Shown piece after piece: positions 61,455-64,000 of a stretch of 64,000 nt of DNA (positions within the stretch are counted from its first letter, which is position 1; each line of letters opens with the position of its first letter). Position numbers and translations under genes: made by a program. This DNA is from Paenibacillus polymyxa M1 (lineage in GTDB: Bacteria > Bacillota > Bacilli > Paenibacillales > Paenibacillaceae). Under the pieces are notes generated by a model. The model was not told the DNA's origin and searched no databases. It was given only the letters and a program-made list of their open reading frames with translations. The stretch lies in the NCBI RefSeq assembly GCF_000237325.1, contig NC_017542.1:3320501-3384500 (forward strand), read 5' to 3'.

Positions 61455-62359
61455 GACTGAGATTCCACCTTTTCCTTAGCTTGTTCCTGCGCTTGTCCTT
61501 TTGCCTGTCCGTACAAGGACTCCAGGGACTCCACAACACGGTCATCCGCGCTGAACACATGCTCTGCGGCCGGGAATGCCCGTCCTTTTACATCGCTCAC
61601 ATACTGCTCAATGCTGCTGCGGATCATGCCGCCTACATCTGCATAAGTTTTAACAAAACGTTTGCTGAAATATGGCGATGCATATTGAATCAGATCGTGG
61701 TAAACGAGTACTTGACCGTCACAGCCACGTCCTGCACCGATTCCAATGGTTGGAATGGAAAGTTCTTTAGAGATCGCCGTTGCCACTTCCTCAGTCACCA
61801 ATTCCAAGACAATACCAAAGGCACCCGCCTGCTCTAATGCCTTGGCATCTGCCATCAACCGGCGTGCGTCTGCTTCGTCCTTACCTTGAATGCGATAGCC
61901 GCCAATTTGATTAACCGATTGCGGAGTAAGCCCGATATGGCCCAGTACAGGCACACCTGCCTGAACAGTCGCTTTTACGACATCGGCAATCTCAGCTCCG
62001 CCCTCCAATTTAACAGCATGCGCATGTCCTTCCTGCATCAGACGGCGGATGCCTTGAAGACTTTCGGATATGCTGCTGTGATATGTCATAAACGGCATGT
62101 CCGCTACGATAAATGTATGCTCAGCGCCTCTTGCGACTGTCCGGGAATGGTACACCATATCATCCAAGGTCACAGGGATGGTTGAATCGTAACCAAGAAC
62201 TACGTTACCCAGCGAGTCACCCACGAGAATGATATCAATTCCCGCCTCCTCGGCTATTTTAGCCGATGGATAATCATAGGCGGTCAGCATACTGAGCGGA
62301 ATGCCCTCTTGCTTCATTTTTCTCATTTTTACAATATTCAGTGCTTGTTTTCCTGCCAT
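61451..62359 (-). CDS. panB: 3-Methyl-2-oxobutanoate hydroxymethyltransferase
   Basis: A 302-residue TIM-barrel enzyme that starts pantothenate synthesis. ATG 62359 follows GGAAGGGAG; a longer TTG start at 62392 would lie at the terminator tail. MLTAYDYPSAKIAEEAGIDI, LVGDSLGNVVLGYDST (Mg-binding Asp), AVKLEGG and IGIGAGRGCDGQVLVYHDLI are the family motifs. A terminator-type hairpin with a T-run ends about 15 bases before the ribosome site, so expression probably depends on read-through. A C-terminal extension (KGQAQEQAKEKVESQ) is charged and of low complexity. Confidence 0.95.
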   Translation of the reverse strand: MAGKQALNIVKMRKMKQEGIPLSMLTAYDYPSAKIAEEAGIDIILVGDSLGNVVLGYDSTIPVTLDDMVYHSRTVARGAEHTFIVADMPFMTYHSSISESLQGIRRLMQEGHAHAVKLEGGAEIADVVKATVQAGVPVLGHIGLTPQSVNQIGGYRIQGKDEADARRLMADAKALEQAGAFGIVLELVTEEVATAISKELSIPTIGIGAGRGCDGQVLVYHDLIQYASPYFSKRFVKTYADVGGMIRSSIEQYVSDVKGRAFPAAEHVFSADDRVVESLESLYGQAKGQAQEQAKEKVESQS

Positions 62360-62392
62360 TGCGAATGGCTCCCTTCCATCTTTTTTTGGCAC

Positions 62393-62440
62393 AAAAAATA
62401 ACCTTTTATGAACGCCTGTACATCTGCGTCATCAAAAGGT
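62393..62440 (-). terminator. Terminator-like hairpin directly before panB
   Basis: On minus ACCTTTTGATGACGC faces GCGTTCATAAAAGGT, a 15-bp stem with two mismatches, followed by ATTTTTTG. No room for a promoter remains before the panB ribosome site. It could be the birA terminator with read-through or a leader attenuator. Confidence 0.8.
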
Positions 62441-62465
62441 CCGAACAGCCAAAAAAGACACTCAT
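62406..62465 (-). CDS. Possible 19-residue leader peptide before panB
   Basis: ATG 62465, with GAAGGGAC upstream, opens a frame of 19 codons (MSVFFGCSDLLMTQMYRRS) whose stop lies inside the 3' arm of the terminator hairpin. A ribosome here would cover the hairpin. No run of one amino acid is present, so a classic amino-acid attenuator is not supported. Confidence 0.2.
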   Translation of the reverse strand: MSVFFGCSDLLMTQMYRRS

Positions 62466-62705
62466 TTTGAGATCGTCCCTTCTGTCTCGGTCCTGTTCGG
62501 CTCAGAGCAGAATCCAACGTAACCTTCAAATGAAGTTATGATGGTCTTACAAACTTGCTAAAGTAGAGCAATGTGCCCTTGGAGTGCAGCTCGGACCGTC
62601 CGATGCCGCCTCCTGCACAGTATAACAAAAAACACCAGCTTTTTCACGTGAAGTTTTACACAGGAAACAGAAAGATTGTGGTCGTATACTCGGCTAGGGT
62701 CGCTT

Positions 62706-63680
62706 CTACAATTGTATATCCCCTGAAATAACCTGAATCCGCTCACCCTGATTCGTTTCTATTACAAGCGCTCCTGAAGGGTCCAAGCCAACCGCTGTAC
62801 CTTCTACCGCTATCCCTTGTCCTGTATGTGCCCGTACGCTGCGGTTCATCGTCACAGATAATGCCTCCCACAGCATGGCTATTGGCTGGAACCCCTGCTC
62901 GGCATATAGCTTGCTTAGCAGCTCCATTTCTTCCAAAACAGCAGCAATCAGCGCAGTACGGTCAACTTCAAGCCCTGCCTCTATTTTCAAAGATGTCCCT
63001 ACATGGGATAACTCTTCCGGATAATCTTCTACATTCAAATTAACGTCGATGCCAATGCCTGCAATGCAATAGCGAACCCTTTGATCCTCTGTTGCAGATT
63101 CCAACAGAATACCGGATACTTTGCGACCATGAATCAGCAGATCGTTTGGCCATTTAATGCCTGCCTCCACACCCGTCAGTCGGCGAATAGCCCTACACAC
63201 CGCCACGCCTGTTAACAGGGTTAGCTGTGGGGTAAAGGCCAAGGGCTGGGTGGGGCGCAATACAATGCTCATCCAGATACCTTTGCCGCGAGGGGAATAC
63301 CATTTCCGCCCCAGACGTCCCCGACCTGCCGTTTGTTCCTCCGCAAGCACTAACGTTCCCTCCGGCGCACCTTCTTCTGCCAAACGCATAGCATCCTGCT
63401 GGGTAGATACCGTTGAATCCAGAACGACGATACGCTGGCCAAACGATTGAGTATTCAACATATCTGCCAGTTTGGAGGCTTCCAGCCGATCTGGCTGAGA
63501 AATCAGCCGATACCCCCGACGTGAGGAGGCATCGATATTATAACCCAGTTCACGCAGTTTGTTGATCTGCTTCCATACCGCTGTACGACTAACCAACAGT
63601 CGTCGGCTAATTTCCTCCCCGGATACGTAATCGGATGAACCTTCCTCCAGTATGCCTAACAATCTTTCATGATTATTCAC
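62706..63680 (-). CDS. birA: Biotin-protein ligase / biotin repressor
   Basis: A 324-residue bifunctional protein starting at GTG 63680, which overlaps the cca stop. The N-terminal helix-turn-helix (about 15-60: GEEISRRLLVSRTAVWKQIN) makes it a repressor-type BirA. The catalytic domain has EEQTAGRGRLGRKWYSPRGK (biotinyl-AMP loop), IWMSIVLRP and GIKWPNDLLIHGRKVSGILL, with the Lys-Trp-Pro-Asn motif. A C-terminal SH3-like domain follows (about 270-324). It attaches biotin to acetyl-CoA carboxylase and can repress biotin genes. Neighbours match Bacillus (cca-birA-panB). Confidence 0.96.
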   Translation of the reverse strand: MNNHERLLGILEEGSSDYVSGEEISRRLLVSRTAVWKQINKLRELGYNIDASSRRGYRLISQPDRLEASKLADMLNTQSFGQRIVVLDSTVSTQQDAMRLAEEGAPEGTLVLAEEQTAGRGRLGRKWYSPRGKGIWMSIVLRPTQPLAFTPQLTLLTGVAVCRAIRRLTGVEAGIKWPNDLLIHGRKVSGILLESATEDQRVRYCIAGIGIDVNLNVEDYPEELSHVGTSLKIEAGLEVDRTALIAAVLEEMELLSKLYAEQGFQPIAMLWEALSVTMNRSVRAHTGQGIAVEGTAVGLDPSGALVIETNQGERIQVISGDIQL

Positions 63681-64000
63681 TACTCATCACCCGTTTCACT
63701 TCCTGAAGCAATGTTTCTGTTTCATTCGGGATATCTCCGCAAGCGACCGCTTGTAAAAGCCGTTCCATCATCTGGCCCAGCCAAGGTCCACCTGGTCGAT
63801 TCATTGCCTGAACCAGTTCATTTCCAGTAATATTTAAATCTTTGATACGAACGACGACAGCCTGCTGTGTCCACGAGTTAGCCAGTTCGGCAATTTTCTT
63901 TACATGCTTTTCTACCCATGGCGGTAATCCACGGAATGAAGAAGGCAGTGTCTTGTGAAGCTCCAACCAGTCTGAAGCTGTATCCTTTCCCAGCTTAATT
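63673..64000 (-). CDS. cca: CCA tRNA nucleotidyltransferase, C-terminal part (5' part beyond window)
   Basis: The frame is open from the right edge to a TGA-type stop at 63673 (about 109 codons seen). The segment DLNITGNELVQAMNRPGGPW with LGQMMERLLQAVACG is the C-terminal tRNA-binding part of Bacillus-type CCA-adding enzymes. The catalytic GGxxRD domain is outside the window. Position before birA agrees with Bacillus order, and the stop overlaps birA by eight bases. A TTG at 63966 is not a start, because the frame continues upstream with no ribosome site. Confidence 0.85.
   Translation of the reverse strand, partial: IKLGKDTASDWLELHKTLPSSFRGLPPWVEKHVKKIAELANSWTQQAVVVRIKDLNITGNELVQAMNRPGGPWLGQMMERLLQAVACGDIPNETETLLQEVKRVMSSE

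Overview
The window looks like chromosomal DNA of a Paenibacillus, probably of the P. polymyxa type: a facultatively anaerobic, spore-forming, low-to-moderate GC Firmicute. The grounds are Bacillus-like gene order (cca, birA, panB, panC, panD, dinG, tseB, asnS, dnaD), a GerM-type lipoprotein, Rex, T-box control, strong AGGAGG ribosome sites and many TTG/GTG starts. I see no rRNA, tRNA, CRISPR array or intact transposon. The species is an inference from gene content; no database was searched.

Layout. 1-8.7 kb (minus): a two-headed dynamin (dynA, cut by the left edge), glutathione peroxidase, endonuclease III, a GerM-like lipoprotein and two paralogous wall amidases. 8.9-14.1 kb (minus): leuD, leuC and a secreted multidomain alpha-amylase with a LacI-type operator and a cre-like site. 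14.5-25.6 kb: the centrepiece, an anaerobic formate/hydrogen module. On the plus strand are a DUF2294 gene, a cysteine-type formate dehydrogenase, two four-cluster ferredoxin subunits flanking an [FeFe]-hydrogenase, an aspartase/fumarase-family lyase and hydF. Converging on it from the minus strand are hydE and hydG. All three H-cluster maturases are present. Both arms carry an Fnr-like box exactly 29.5 bp upstream of a -10-like hexamer, as expected for class II Fnr promoters. The enzyme set matches a soluble hydrogen-dependent CO2 reductase / formate-hydrogen lyase without membrane subunits.

25.7-32.7 kb: alkaline phosphatase, a LysR regulator, a 0.5 kb hairpin-rich non-coding stretch, two related small membrane/soluble proteins, an XRE-TPR regulator and mtnU. 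32.9-40.3 kb (plus): mtnE, then a proline-type T-box leader followed by proB-proA-proC-mtnW-mtnX-mtnB with overlapping stops and starts. This places part of methionine salvage behind a proline-sensing leader. 40.5-44.8 kb: a decayed DUF4440 fragment, a flavin reductase-like protein, two membrane proteins and an ECF sigma/anti-sigma pair. The sigma gene appears to start at ATT.

44.9-51.3 kb (minus): dnaD, asnS, ackA, a 3-hydroxybutyryl-CoA dehydrogenase, and a short FtsH-like protease with a membrane partner. 51.3-53.8 kb (plus): an accessory island of a small protein, a HipA-like kinase and a degenerate protein-kinase-like protein, translationally coupled and flanked by inverted 19-bp repeats. 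53.9-64 kb (minus): tseB, mtaD, rex, dinG, a TPR protein, panD, panC, panB, birA and the 3' part of cca. Several minus-strand genes (nth, panB, asnS) have a terminator-like hairpin immediately before the ribosome site, which suggests read-through or attenuation.
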